From assembly GCF_003326795.1 (NCBI RefSeq), contig NZ_JPWI01000011.1:104932-168931 (forward strand): a DNA stretch of 64,000 bases, written 5' to 3'. The position numbers and the translations under genes were made by a program. This document shows positions 45,068 through 53,809 of the stretch, one piece after another. Under the pieces are notes generated by a model. It was not told where the DNA came from. It did not search any database and was given only the letters and a program-made list of their open reading frames with translations. This DNA is from Thalassospira profundimaris. Its GTDB lineage: Bacteria > Pseudomonadota > Alphaproteobacteria > Rhodospirillales > Thalassospiraceae. Each line of letters starts with the position of its first letter. Within the stretch, counting starts at the first letter, position 1.

Positions 45068-46174
45068 ATGCGGATCGGGATTTTGACCAGTGGGGGCGAT
45101 TGCGCCGGATTGAATGCGGTCATTCTGGCTGTCGTCCGACGTGCGGTACTTGGATATGGCTGGGATGTCGTGGGTATCCGTCAGGGCACGCATGGCCTGA
45201 TGCAGGATCCTCCGCAGGCCATTGACCTTAATGATCAGGTCAATAATGACGGTATGCTGCGGCTTGGCGGGACGATCCTTGGTACGATCAACAAGGGTGA
45301 TCCGTTCCACTATCCCATGCCCGATGGCAGCTTTGCCGACCGTTCCCGGGAAGTGATTGATGGCTATCACAAGCTTGGTCTTGATGCGCTGATCGGGGTT
45401 GGAGGCGATGGCAGCATGGCCATCCTTCACCGTCTGGCCCGGATGGGGGGCATCAATCTGGTGGGTATTCCCAAAACCATCGATAACGATCTGGCCCAGA
45501 CCGAATATTCGGTCGGCTTTACCACGGCGGTGAATGTCGCGGTCGAGGCCCTTGACCGGTTGCAGCCGACTGCGGCGTCGCATGATCGCATCATGATCCT
45601 TGAGGTCATGGGGCGCGATGCCGGGCATATCGCCCTGTTTGCCGGTGTTGCAGGTGGCGCTGATGCTATTCTGATCCCGGAAATGGACTATGATCTTGAT
45701 GCCCTGACCGAACATTGCCTGAATATTCGCAAGCGCGGACGCAATCATGCTCTTGTCATTGTGGCCGAGGCGGTCAAGCGCGATGACGGGGCCGCAGTGA
45801 CGCAGGGAGATGATGGTCAGAAAGTCCGTTATGGCGGTATTGGTCATTGGCTGGCTGACGAGCTTGGCGCAAGGACCGGCTGGGAAACCCGTGTGACGGT
45901 CTTGGGGCACGTGCAGCGTGGCGGGATACCATCACCGCGTGACCGGGTAATTGCATCGGCTTTTGGTGTGCATGCGGTTGATCTGGTTGCCGAACAGAAA
46001 TTCGACCGTGTCGTCGCCTGGTCAAAACGCAAAGTGGTCGATGTCGCGATGGAAGATGTTATTGTTGGTCCCCGGCTTGTGGATACGGCCGGGACCATGG
46101 TGTCGACGGCCAAGGGGCTTGGTGCCTATCTTGGTCATCCGCCAAAGGTGGCGCGTACGGCAAAGACCGTGTGA
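45068..46174 (+). CDS. pfkA: 6-phosphofructokinase
   Basis: 368 residues from the ATG at 45068 with AAGGAAA upstream. Phosphorylates fructose-6-phosphate in glycolysis, or reversibly with PPi in some clades. Motifs: ILTSGGDCAGLNAV at the start, VGGDGS (111-116) and IPKTIDND (134-141), MGRDAGHIAL, then GHVQRGGIPSPRDR. The phosphoryl-donor site pairs Gly115 with Lys136, equivalent to positions 104 and 124 of the E. coli enzyme. This mixed signature is known from ATP-dependent enzymes of the long group (as in actinomycetes), whereas PPi enzymes have Asp at the first site. ATP use is therefore favoured. Confidence 0.92.
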   Translation: MRIGILTSGGDCAGLNAVILAVVRRAVLGYGWDVVGIRQGTHGLMQDPPQAIDLNDQVNNDGMLRLGGTILGTINKGDPFHYPMPDGSFADRSREVIDGYHKLGLDALIGVGGDGSMAILHRLARMGGINLVGIPKTIDNDLAQTEYSVGFTTAVNVAVEALDRLQPTAASHDRIMILEVMGRDAGHIALFAGVAGGADAILIPEMDYDLDALTEHCLNIRKRGRNHALVIVAEAVKRDDGAAVTQGDDGQKVRYGGIGHWLADELGARTGWETRVTVLGHVQRGGIPSPRDRVIASAFGVHAVDLVAEQKFDRVVAWSKRKVVDVAMEDVIVGPRLVDTAGTMVSTAKGLGAYLGHPPKVARTAKTV

Positions 46175-46208
46175 TACAAAAAGAAACCCGCAGGATACGA
46201 GCAGTTTG

Positions 46209-46685
46209 GTGATTGATCAGGACGAAGTATGGCGCTTTACAGTCGCGATGTATGGTCGCGACGGCGTGGCAAAACTGTGTCTGGAATTGCAGGAACGCTG
46301 CGGACTTGATGTGAACATGCTGCTGTTCATGTTCTTTCTTGGTCAGAAGGGACTGGCACCGCACAGTGTTTGTTCGCTTGAAGAAGCCGTACGCGACTGG
46401 CGGGACAATGTGATCATCCCGCTTCGCCAGACGCGCCGCTTCATGCGCGATGATCCGCGTCCCGATGCGCAGGAGTTGCGCCAAAAGGTCAAATCTGATG
46501 AATTGCAGGCAGAGCAGATCGAACAGCATATTCTGTGCGACGCAGTACAACCGATCCCGTCAGAGGACCCGTTTTCTGCCGCGCGGGCCTATTTGTCCCC
46601 CAACCGGTTTGACCTTGAACAGGATGATTGCGACCAGGCGGTTAGTCGTCTGATCGCAATGATGGGGCTTTTATCCGCGCCATAG
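46209..46685 (+). CDS. TIGR02444/DUF2390 family protein
   Basis: 158 residues. EVWRFTVAMYGRDGVAKLCLELQERCGLDVNMLLFMFFLG is the family hallmark, followed by a helical C-terminal part with RDNVIIPLRQTRRFM. The function is unknown; it is a helical cytoplasmic protein without catalytic motifs. The start is unsure: GTG at 46209 or TTG at 46206, with AGGA 10-13 bases before. It follows pfk by 34 bases and could share its transcript. Confidence 0.72.
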   Translation: MIDQDEVWRFTVAMYGRDGVAKLCLELQERCGLDVNMLLFMFFLGQKGLAPHSVCSLEEAVRDWRDNVIIPLRQTRRFMRDDPRPDAQELRQKVKSDELQAEQIEQHILCDAVQPIPSEDPFSAARAYLSPNRFDLEQDDCDQAVSRLIAMMGLLSAP

Positions 46686-46710
46686 GACAGAATGGTCTGA
46701 CGTGGAATTC

Positions 46711-47328
46711 TTAATCCCGGTTTCTGGGTTTGCCGGTTACGGGGATGTGATTGGCGGCATCTTCATCGCCCCAACGTGCCGTTTCGGGCAAATCGATATC
46801 AAACAGGTCGAGAACCCGGCCACAGCTTTGCGTGACCATTTCATCAAGTGACTGTGGACGGGCGTAGAATGCCGGGACCGGCGGGGCAATGATTGCGCCG
46901 TTTTCCGTGGCCTGTGCCATGTTGCGGATATGCCCGGCATGAAGCGGTGTTTCACGCACCATCAGAACAAGGCGGCGACGTTCCTTGAGCATCACATCGG
47001 CAGCGCGCGCAATCAGATTGTCCGCGACTCCGCTTGCGACCTCGGCCAGAGACTTCATCGAGCAAGGTGCAATGACCATACCGCGTGTGCGAAACGATCC
47101 TGACGCAATCGACGCGCCGATGTCGGAATTATCATGGAGGACGTCTGCCATCTCCTTGATTTCGCGAATTTTAAAGTCGGTCTCATAGGCGATGGTGCGC
47201 TCGGCTGCCTTCGAAAGAACCAGATGAGTCTCGATCGGCGTGTTTTTCAGCAACTGTAAAAATCGTATGCCATAAATCACCCCGGATGCACCGGTTATGC
47301 CGATGATAAGTCGATCTTTTTGTGTCAT
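46711..47328 (-). CDS. ubiX: Flavin prenyltransferase UbiX
   Basis: 205 residues. Makes prenylated FMN, the cofactor of UbiD decarboxylases in ubiquinone and aromatic acid metabolism. It starts with the flavodoxin-like fold IIGITGASGVIYGIRFLQ (8-25), then IAPCSMKSLAEVASGVADNLIARAADVMLKERR and VLMVRETPLHAGHIRNMAQA with the active-site Glu and His. Length fits the PAD1/UbiX family. No ubiD gene is nearby. It converges with the DUF2390 gene. Confidence 0.94.
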   Translation of the reverse strand: MTQKDRLIIGITGASGVIYGIRFLQLLKNTPIETHLVLSKAAERTIAYETDFKIREIKEMADVLHDNSDIGASIASGSFRTRGMVIAPCSMKSLAEVASGVADNLIARAADVMLKERRRLVLMVRETPLHAGHIRNMAQATENGAIIAPPVPAFYARPQSLDEMVTQSCGRVLDLFDIDLPETARWGDEDAANHIPVTGKPRNRD

Positions 47329-47443
47329 GCCGATCCTTGCTGGACTGTGTTCGAGTTCACGGTGATGATCGAAACACTGGAAATCATGTTACGAAATTAA
47401 TACCATCTTCTTGTGGGCAATGTCAGATATAAGGAGTAGGCGA

Positions 47444-47608
47444 ATGAGCGTTCAAAGCCATATCGAAGCTCTTACTGCCAAACATGCTGCACTTGAGCAG
47501 GAACTCCACCTCGAGACGCGCCGTCCGGCGCCCGATGATTCCCTTGTCGCAGACATTAAACGTCGCAAGCTTGAAATCAAGGACGAGATACGCCGAATAA
47601 CCCATTAG
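47444..47608 (+). CDS. DUF465 small protein, second copy
   Basis: 54 residues from the ATG at 47444 with AGGAG 7 bases upstream. HIEALTAKHAALEQELHLETR..DSLVADIKRRKLEIKDEIRRI shows the DUF465 helix-turn-helix coiled coil, with KLEIKDEIRR as the shared core with the 68-residue paralogue at 44742-44948. Function unknown. The gene stands alone. Confidence 0.78.
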   Translation: MSVQSHIEALTAKHAALEQELHLETRRPAPDDSLVADIKRRKLEIKDEIRRITH

Positions 47609-48004
47609 CCGTCCGGTCATGGCCAAACGCGTGATGAAAAACATGCGACTAACCATGAAGACGGTTTGACGACCTCACAGATTTCCTAACTCTTGCTTTT
47701 GCCGCCTCCGATTGTCGCCCACGCGTGAGGCGGCAACTTTATGTCTGCGCTTCAAATTCTTTGGTGGCACCCCCAGATACATTCATATGCCCGAACAGAT
47801 ACGCATGATCGTGAAATTCCGATCACGCGCCTGTCAGTTTTGAGTAATTGTAATCCGCAGAAAACTGCGCCTTACCGACGCTCTACCAATGTCTAAGGGG
47901 TAAGTGTGAATTAAATAGGTATTATGATGCCGATTTATTCGCACGTCACAAATACGCGTTCTGCATGAGCACAAGACTCATCACCGCGGGAGGAAATTTC
48001 GCCA
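47609..48004. other. Intergenic region upstream of the propionyl-CoA synthetase-like gene
   Basis: 396 bases. It holds a hairpin GCCGCCTC / GAGGCGGC (47701-47708 and 47727-47734) that may end the DUF465 transcript, an inverted repeat TGATCG-N8-CGATCA (47806-47825), and ATGAG / CTCAT arms shortly before the GGGAGGAAA ribosome binding site. No gene is seen. Confidence 0.5.
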
Positions 48005-49900
48005 ATGACTGGTCGTTATCAGGAAGCCTATGATCGCTCGATCGCCGACAAGGAAGGTTTCTGGGCAGAAGCAGCCGAAAACATTTCATGGTACCGCAAA
48101 TGGGACCGCGTTCTTGATGACAGCAACGCGCCGTTTTATCGCTGGTTCACCGGTGGCGAAGTCAATACCTGCTACAATGCGCTGGACCGCCATATCGAAA
48201 ATGGTCGTGGCGATCAAACAGCCCTGATCTATGACAGCCCGGTCACCAATACGGTTGAAAAATTCACCTATCACCAATTGCGCGACGAGGTTTCCCGCCT
48301 TGCCGGGGCTTTGCATGCGCGCGGGGTGACCAAGGGTGATCGTGTGATCATCTATATGCCGATGATCCCGCAGGCTGCGATGGCGATGTTGGCCTGTGCG
48401 CGTATCGGTGCCATTCATTCTGTGGTGTTTGGTGGCTTTGCCTCGAACGAACTTGCCACCCGTATCAATGACGCCAAACCCAAGCTGATCCTGAGTGCAA
48501 GCTGTGGCATCGAGGGATCACGGGTGATTGAATATAAGCCGCTGCTTGATCGGGCCATTGATATGGCAACGCACAAGCCATCAGGCGTCATCCTGTTCCA
48601 GCGCCCGCAATGTGATGCGCCACTGATTGATGGGCGCGATTATGACTGGACGGTCGAATGTGCCAAGGCCGCACCATCTGATTGCGTCCCGGTCGCCGCG
48701 ACTGATCCGCTTTATGTTCTTTACACATCAGGCACCACTGGTCAGCCCAAGGGCGTTGTGCGTGACAATGGCGGGCACATGGTTGCCCTGCAATGGTCGA
48801 TGAAAAACATCTATGGCGTTGAGGCCGGCGATGTTTACTGGGCCGCGTCCGACGTTGGCTGGGTGGTCGGGCATTCCTATATCGTTTACGCGCCGTTACT
48901 GGCGGGCTGTACGACTGTTATGTATGAAGGAAAGCCCGTTGGTACCCCGGACGCCGGTGCCTTCTGGCGGGTGATTTCCCAGCATAAGGTCAAGGTTCTG
49001 TTTACCGCGCCGACGGCATTTCGGGCGATCAAGCGCGATGATCCCAAGGCCGCCCATATGGCCAATTATGATCTGGGCTGTCTTGAGGCACTTTATCTTG
49101 CAGGCGAACGGTCCGATCCCGATACCCTGCAATGGGCGGAAAGCAGCCTTGGTGTGCCCGTCATTGATCACTGGTGGCAAACCGAAACCGGCTGGTCGAT
49201 CTGTGCGAACCCGCGCGGGATTGAACTTCTGCCGATCAAATACGGATCGCCGACGGTTGCTGCCTGTGGCTGGGATGTCCAGGTTCTGGATGAAGCAGGC
49301 AAGCCGCTTCCACGCGGACAGATCGGAGCATTGGCCGCCAAACTTCCGCTGCCACCGGGAACTTTGCCGACCCTTTGGCAGAATGACGACCGTTTCAAGT
49401 CATCCTATCTTGAAGAATTCCCGGGCTATTACGCTACGGGTGATGCGGGCTTCATTGATGAAGACGGCTATATCTATGTCATGTCGCGTACGGATGACAT
49501 CATCAATGTTGCCGGACACCGCCTCTCGACCGGGGCAATGGAAGAAGTCCTTTCCGGGCATAAGGACGTTGCCGAATGTGCTGTGATTGGCGTTCATGAC
49601 GACCTTAAGGGGCAATTGCCACTTGGCTTTGTGGTTCTGAAGGCCGGTGTGACCCGCCCGCATGAAGCGATCCTTGCCGAAGTGGTTGCGATGGTCCGCG
49701 ATCAGATTGGTCCGGTCGCGGCTTTCAAGCAGGCAACTGTGGTGGATCGTCTTCCAAAAACCCGGTCTGGCAAAATCCTGCGCAAGACCATGCGATCAAT
49801 TGCCGATGGCGAAAGCTACAACACACCGGCCACCATTGATGACCCGGCGATCCTTCCGGAAATTGCCGAGGCCCTGAAAGAAATCGGATACGCAAAATAA
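48005..49900 (+). CDS. prpE: Propionyl-CoA synthetase (acetyl-CoA synthetase family)
   Basis: 631 residues with GGAGG 12 bases upstream. AMP-forming ligase of short acyl chains. It opens YQEAYDRSIADKEGFWAEAA; the phosphate loop is YTSGTTGQPKGVVRDNGGH; DWWWQTETG-like HWWQTETGWSI and the acetyl-lysine site KTRSGKILRKTMR are present. The RDNGGH sequence and overall pattern match PrpE rather than Acs (which has VVHTTGGY). It probably activates propionate, with possible side use of acetate or butyrate. No methylcitrate genes are in view. The Lys of SGK is a likely target of reversible acetylation. Confidence 0.9.
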   Translation: MTGRYQEAYDRSIADKEGFWAEAAENISWYRKWDRVLDDSNAPFYRWFTGGEVNTCYNALDRHIENGRGDQTALIYDSPVTNTVEKFTYHQLRDEVSRLAGALHARGVTKGDRVIIYMPMIPQAAMAMLACARIGAIHSVVFGGFASNELATRINDAKPKLILSASCGIEGSRVIEYKPLLDRAIDMATHKPSGVILFQRPQCDAPLIDGRDYDWTVECAKAAPSDCVPVAATDPLYVLYTSGTTGQPKGVVRDNGGHMVALQWSMKNIYGVEAGDVYWAASDVGWVVGHSYIVYAPLLAGCTTVMYEGKPVGTPDAGAFWRVISQHKVKVLFTAPTAFRAIKRDDPKAAHMANYDLGCLEALYLAGERSDPDTLQWAESSLGVPVIDHWWQTETGWSICANPRGIELLPIKYGSPTVAACGWDVQVLDEAGKPLPRGQIGALAAKLPLPPGTLPTLWQNDDRFKSSYLEEFPGYYATGDAGFIDEDGYIYVMSRTDDIINVAGHRLSTGAMEEVLSGHKDVAECAVIGVHDDLKGQLPLGFVVLKAGVTRPHEAILAEVVAMVRDQIGPVAAFKQATVVDRLPKTRSGKILRKTMRSIADGESYNTPATIDDPAILPEIAEALKEIGYAK

Positions 49901-49958
49901 CACCCGAGATCCCGTAAGCACGGATACTCCCAGCTCTTTCATCGCAGAGCACACCTTG

Positions 49959-49994
49959 CGCCTGCCATCCCCGATTGGCAGGCGTTCTTTTTTG
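49959..49994 (+). terminator. prpE terminator
   Basis: CGCCTGCCA / TGGCAGGCG stem (9 bp), 8-base loop, then TTCTTTTTT. Confidence 0.88.
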
Positions 49995-50012
49995 AGGCCC
50001 TTGTTGCGGATT

Positions 50013-51248
50013 TCATAAAGGTTCTGTTGCGGGCATTTTTGCCAATCCTGGGGGCAGCATTCGAAAAAGGATCACCGCGCAAACAAAGGCAATCAGCAAC
50101 AAACCGCTGGATGCCCAGATTGCAGATTGCGGACCAAAACGCGAAATCAGCTGGTCATAAAGACTGGGGGCAATCGCAGACAGGAAAAATCCGGGCACCA
50201 GCAAGCGCCCGACCTGCTGCCCATAGCCGCGCTTGCCAAAAATCATCAGCGGCAATGTACCGCGCGTAATCGTCAAAACGCCGTTGGCAGCCCCATAGAG
50301 CAATGTAAAACTCATGGCCGCAATGACGTAAGGATCACCAATCAGAACAAGCAGGAAGGAAACCGGGAGCACGGCGGTTGCGATGACGGTCAGTTTGGTT
50401 GGCGCAAGGCGTTTGCCAAACAGGACTTCTGCTGCACGGGCAACGGATTGACCGATGCCGCGCAGGCTGGCGGTTTCAATAGCCAGCATGGTGCCAAGCC
50501 CGATCCCGATCAGAACCGCAATCATATGTGCCGACATTGCCGCATTCACAACATTCAGAACCGTAACAATGACGGCATACAGGATGCCGCATAAACCTTG
50601 TCGGGGCAGTGGGGCAGGAACACTTTGCAGCACAGATGAAGTACCTGTGCCGCTATGCTTTTCATTCTGGAAAGGCACTTCAGGATGTGTTTCACGGTCA
50701 ACGGATGGCATCATCAAATGCAGGGGCACGGTCAAAAGGGCAAAGCCCGCATAGCTTGCAAGGGCTGTGGTGATGCCAAACTGGCCTTCGATCAGATGCC
50801 CCAATGGCCAGAATACAGTCGAAGCCAATCCGCCAAACAGGGTGATTTGCCCCATCGCCCGTCCCGCGTTCGGGCCACCGATCCGGGCCAGTGTGGCAAA
50901 GGCTGCATCATACAGGGTCGCGCGCATCCCAATGCCCAAGATGATCCAGCCGATAAAATGAAGGACGATCTGATCGCCAAAGGCAAGGATCAGACACCCA
51001 AGGGCATTAAGAAGGGAACCGGCCAAAAGAACCGGGCGACCCCCATATAGGTCAATCAGTCGGCCACAGGTTGATGAACATATCCCCATGACCAGAAGGG
51101 CGCATGAAAAGCCACCATAAATCACCGCACTGTCCCAGCCATTGCGCGCGGCAAGGGCTGTACCGAAATTCCCGATCAGGTAATAGGCCGTTCCCCAGCT
51201 GATCAGCTGGGCAAGACCAAGGGCAATAATCGTGCGCGGCCGGATCAT
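50013..51248 (-). CDS. Major facilitator superfamily transporter
   Basis: 411 residues with about twelve hydrophobic segments and a loop (about 185-215) between the two halves. GLAQLISWGTAYYLIGNFG and GRLIDLYGGRPVLLAGS (the loop 2-3 motif) mark an MFS permease; the cargo is unknown. It overlaps the GNAT gene by 4 bases (ATGA), so transport and acetylation may act on the same compound, for instance an amine or herbicide-like toxin. It is divergent from a LysR regulator. Confidence 0.85.
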   Translation of the reverse strand: MIRPRTIIALGLAQLISWGTAYYLIGNFGTALAARNGWDSAVIYGGFSCALLVMGICSSTCGRLIDLYGGRPVLLAGSLLNALGCLILAFGDQIVLHFIGWIILGIGMRATLYDAAFATLARIGGPNAGRAMGQITLFGGLASTVFWPLGHLIEGQFGITTALASYAGFALLTVPLHLMMPSVDRETHPEVPFQNEKHSGTGTSSVLQSVPAPLPRQGLCGILYAVIVTVLNVVNAAMSAHMIAVLIGIGLGTMLAIETASLRGIGQSVARAAEVLFGKRLAPTKLTVIATAVLPVSFLLVLIGDPYVIAAMSFTLLYGAANGVLTITRGTLPLMIFGKRGYGQQVGRLLVPGFFLSAIAPSLYDQLISRFGPQSAIWASSGLLLIAFVCAVILFRMLPPGLAKMPATEPL

Positions 51249-51814
51249 TGGCCTGTCGGACCGGGCAGGGATGGTTTGTCCTCCCCAAGGGGGCGCTGCA
51301 TCAGAACCGAGTCAAGCCACCGGTCAAACTTGAAGCCGACTTTATGAAAAACGCCGGTAGGCTCAAAACCATGTTTGCGATGAAGGGCAATCGAGGCGTG
51401 ATTGGCGCTGTCGCCAATTGCCGCGATCATCTGGCGCCAGGGGCCTGCTTCACATCGGGCAATCAGATGTTCCATCAAAAGACTTCCGATACCCTGACCG
51501 GTGCAATCGGGTGCAACATAGATCGAGTTTTCAACAGTATGGCGATAGGCGGTGCGTGGTCGATAGGAACTGGCATAGCAATAGCCAACAATGACATCAC
51601 CCCGGATGGCAACCAGATAGGGCATGCCCTTGTCGCGGATTGCCTGAAACCGGTTGGTGATTTCATCAATGCCCGGCGGGATCTCTTCAAAGGAGGCCGT
51701 GCCGGTCAGGACATGATGGCGATAAATCGCGGTCACCTGATCCATATCGGTATCGGTTGCATTGCGGATTGTCAGGCTGTTTGCAGGGATGGTTTCGCGG
51801 GTCGTCAGGCACAT
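51245..51814 (-). CDS. GNAT N-acetyltransferase, phosphinothricin acetyltransferase-like
   Basis: 189 residues from the ATG at 51814. The GNAT fold is clear: TIRNATDTDMDQVTAIYRHHV at the start, EEIPPGIDEITNRF, and the acetyl-CoA loop VAPDCTGQGIGSLLMEHL. FHKVGFKFDRWLDSVLMQRPL near the end matches the Pat/bar-like subgroup, which acetylates phosphinothricin, methionine sulfoximine or other amino acids. First gene of a two-gene operon with the MFS transporter, controlled probably by the divergent LysR protein. Confidence 0.87.
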   Translation of the reverse strand: MCLTTRETIPANSLTIRNATDTDMDQVTAIYRHHVLTGTASFEEIPPGIDEITNRFQAIRDKGMPYLVAIRGDVIVGYCYASSYRPRTAYRHTVENSIYVAPDCTGQGIGSLLMEHLIARCEAGPWRQMIAAIGDSANHASIALHRKHGFEPTGVFHKVGFKFDRWLDSVLMQRPLGEDKPSLPGPTGQ

Positions 51815-51885
51815 AATGTTGTCCGGTGTTGATTTGTTTGACCAGACAGTAAGTCGAACCATATCATAACGGAAGTTTTGAAATA

Positions 51886-51900
51886 TTATGCATGTCATAA
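51886..51900. promoter_or_regulatory. Candidate LysR binding site
   Basis: Perfect inverted repeat TTATG-N5-CATAA in the 99-base gap between GNAT and LysR genes. It fits the T-N11-A rule for LysR-type boxes and lies 13 bases before the regulator start. Confidence 0.45.
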
Positions 51901-51913
51901 GGAAAAGTTTGAT

Positions 51914-52855
51914 ATGCGGGCACTTAACCTTGATCAGCTTCATACCTTTGCCGATGTTGTGACCCTTGGCAGTTTTTCCGCCGCAGCGGCGAAGCTCAAT
52001 CTTAGCCAACCGGCTGTGAGCCAGCAGGTGCGCCAGCTTGAAGACAGGCTGGGGGTGAAGTTGATTGAACGGGTTGGCAAGCGGGCGGAGCCGACCGCAG
52101 CAGGGCAGGCGTTGCTTGCTCATATTGGCGGTATTGATGCATCAATCCGCTCTGCACTTGATGCCGTTTCGGTTTTTGCCGACGGGCTTGCCGGACAGGT
52201 CCGGATCGGAACCGGGGCGACGGCCTGCATCTATTTCCTGCCTGCCATTCTTGAACAGCTGCAACGGGCCTTTCCGAAACTTGAAATTATGGTGAGGACC
52301 GGCAACACAAGCGATATCATTCGCGCGATTGAAGATAACCAGCTTGATCTTGGTCTGATTACCATGCCCTGCAGTGGTCGGAGCCTGTCGATCACGCCGG
52401 TGATGACCGATCCTTTTGTGGCGATCTTTGCCGATGACGCAGATGTGCCAGACGTCATTCATCCCGGTGATCTCGAAACGCAGCCATTGGTTCTTTATGA
52501 ACGCGGTGGCCTTACCCGCACACTTGTCGATGACTGGTTACGCGATGCCGGTATCGCCGGGCATTCGGTGATGGAGCTTGGCTCTGTCGAGGCGATCAAG
52601 GAACTGGTCGGTGCGGGGATCGGTGCAACGATCCTGCCTGAGATGGGGGCACGTCCGGGCCGGACACAATTCCCGATCAAGACCCGCCCTTTGATGCCAG
52701 CCCTGTCGCGCGAACTTGCAATTGTCATGCGCCGGGACAAGACATTAACCCCGGCCCTGCGCGAAGTCCGCAAAAGTCTGATGGCCGCTGCGGAAACCCG
52801 CGAAGCACAAAGACGTGCAGCGCTATCGGCAGATCAGTCTTCTTCGGGCACGTAA
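51914..52855 (+). CDS. LysR-type transcriptional regulator
   Basis: 313 residues from the ATG at 51914, with AAGGAAAA upstream. N-terminal winged helix LNLDQLHTFADVVTLGSFSAAAAKLNLSQPAVSQQVRQLE (about 4-43) is followed by a periplasmic-binding-like effector domain (about 90-295). It is divergent from the GNAT-MFS operon and probably activates it in response to the compound they handle. The 3' end overlaps the converging GlpR-like gene by 22 bases. Confidence 0.9.
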   Translation: MRALNLDQLHTFADVVTLGSFSAAAAKLNLSQPAVSQQVRQLEDRLGVKLIERVGKRAEPTAAGQALLAHIGGIDASIRSALDAVSVFADGLAGQVRIGTGATACIYFLPAILEQLQRAFPKLEIMVRTGNTSDIIRAIEDNQLDLGLITMPCSGRSLSITPVMTDPFVAIFADDADVPDVIHPGDLETQPLVLYERGGLTRTLVDDWLRDAGIAGHSVMELGSVEAIKELVGAGIGATILPEMGARPGRTQFPIKTRPLMPALSRELAIVMRRDKTLTPALREVRKSLMAAAETREAQRRAALSADQSSSGT

Positions 52856-53643
52856 AATGTCGGAAATTCGGCGTTGGGTTCGGGCATGAACATCGTTACA
52901 CCCGCACGGGTGATCATTTGCAGGATGTGATCAGGCGGCGTGCAATCTGTGAAAAATGCGCTGACATCGGTGATAGATCCACCCCGAACCACGGCATTTC
53001 GGCCAAACTTGGTGTGATCGGCAACCAGATATGATTTGCGCGCATTTTTCAGGATTGCTGATCGCGCACGAACTTCCTGTTCATCGAAATCAAGAAGACT
53101 GCCATCCGGGTCGATACCACCGACACCGAAGATGCCATAATCAACCTTGTAGCTGTTAAAGAATGCCTCGACCTCTGGTCCCAGAACGTCCCGGTCACGG
53201 TTGCGCAAACGACCACCAATCAGGGTTACATCAAAGCTGTCATTGGTTGCGGCCACATAGGCAACATTCAGATTGTTGGTGAAAATCCGCAAATCGCGAT
53301 GCTGCAAAAGCGCACTCGCCACCAGTTCAGGCGTGGTGCCGATTGAAAAGAACAACGAAGCTCCATTGGGAATTTCGCGTGCAACAAGGGCAGCGATCTT
53401 GCGTTTTTCATTGACGTTCAGAACCTTGCGGGCCCGGTAGGCAATGTTTTCATGTTCAAGCGCGGGTTCTACACCCCCGTGGCGACGACGCAGCAACCCT
53501 TCATCACAAAGGGCGTTCACATCGCGGCGGATGGTCTGAGGTGTGACGTCAAAGCGTTCGGCAAGTTGATCGATGGTGCGAAAACCGTCGGCGCGTACAA
53601 GTTCGACAATGCCAGCCTGGCGTTCAGTTGGACGTTTTTGCAT
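52834..53643 (-). CDS. DeoR/GlpR-family transcriptional regulator
   Basis: 269 residues. The HTH (about 6-58) includes RQAGIVELVRADGFRTIDQLAERFDVTPQTIRRDVNAL, and the sugar-phosphate-sensing domain has FFSIGTTPELVASAL and VDYGIFGVGGIDPDGSLLDFDEQEV, close to GlpR, which senses glycerol-3-phosphate. No glp genes are beside it, so its targets lie elsewhere. It converges with the LysR gene and overlaps its 3' end by 22 bases. Confidence 0.9.
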   Translation of the reverse strand: MQKRPTERQAGIVELVRADGFRTIDQLAERFDVTPQTIRRDVNALCDEGLLRRRHGGVEPALEHENIAYRARKVLNVNEKRKIAALVAREIPNGASLFFSIGTTPELVASALLQHRDLRIFTNNLNVAYVAATNDSFDVTLIGGRLRNRDRDVLGPEVEAFFNSYKVDYGIFGVGGIDPDGSLLDFDEQEVRARSAILKNARKSYLVADHTKFGRNAVVRGGSITDVSAFFTDCTPPDHILQMITRAGVTMFMPEPNAEFPTFYVPEED

Positions 53644-53775
53644 GGAAACGTTTCTTCGGTGTTGTTCGTTCGAAAGCAGGCGAATGGTATGTCGCGCATA
53701 TGTCGGTTGCGTTACGGTTTAGCGGCAATCATGTGAAACAAACTTTATGCAATAAGAGCCGGATAACCCAAAGAA

Positions 53776-53801
53776 AAAAGGCCGCCCGTCGGGCGACCTT
53801 T
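53776..53801 (-). terminator. trcR terminator
   Basis: On the reverse strand AAGGTCGCCC-GAC-GGGCGGCCTT, followed by TTTTC. Confidence 0.85.
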
Positions 53802-53809
53802 TGTTTTGA

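Noticed and set aside
52834..53643. Part of a glycerol utilisation cluster
   Set aside because: The regulator resembles GlpR, but no glycerol kinase, dehydrogenase or transporter genes are in the window.
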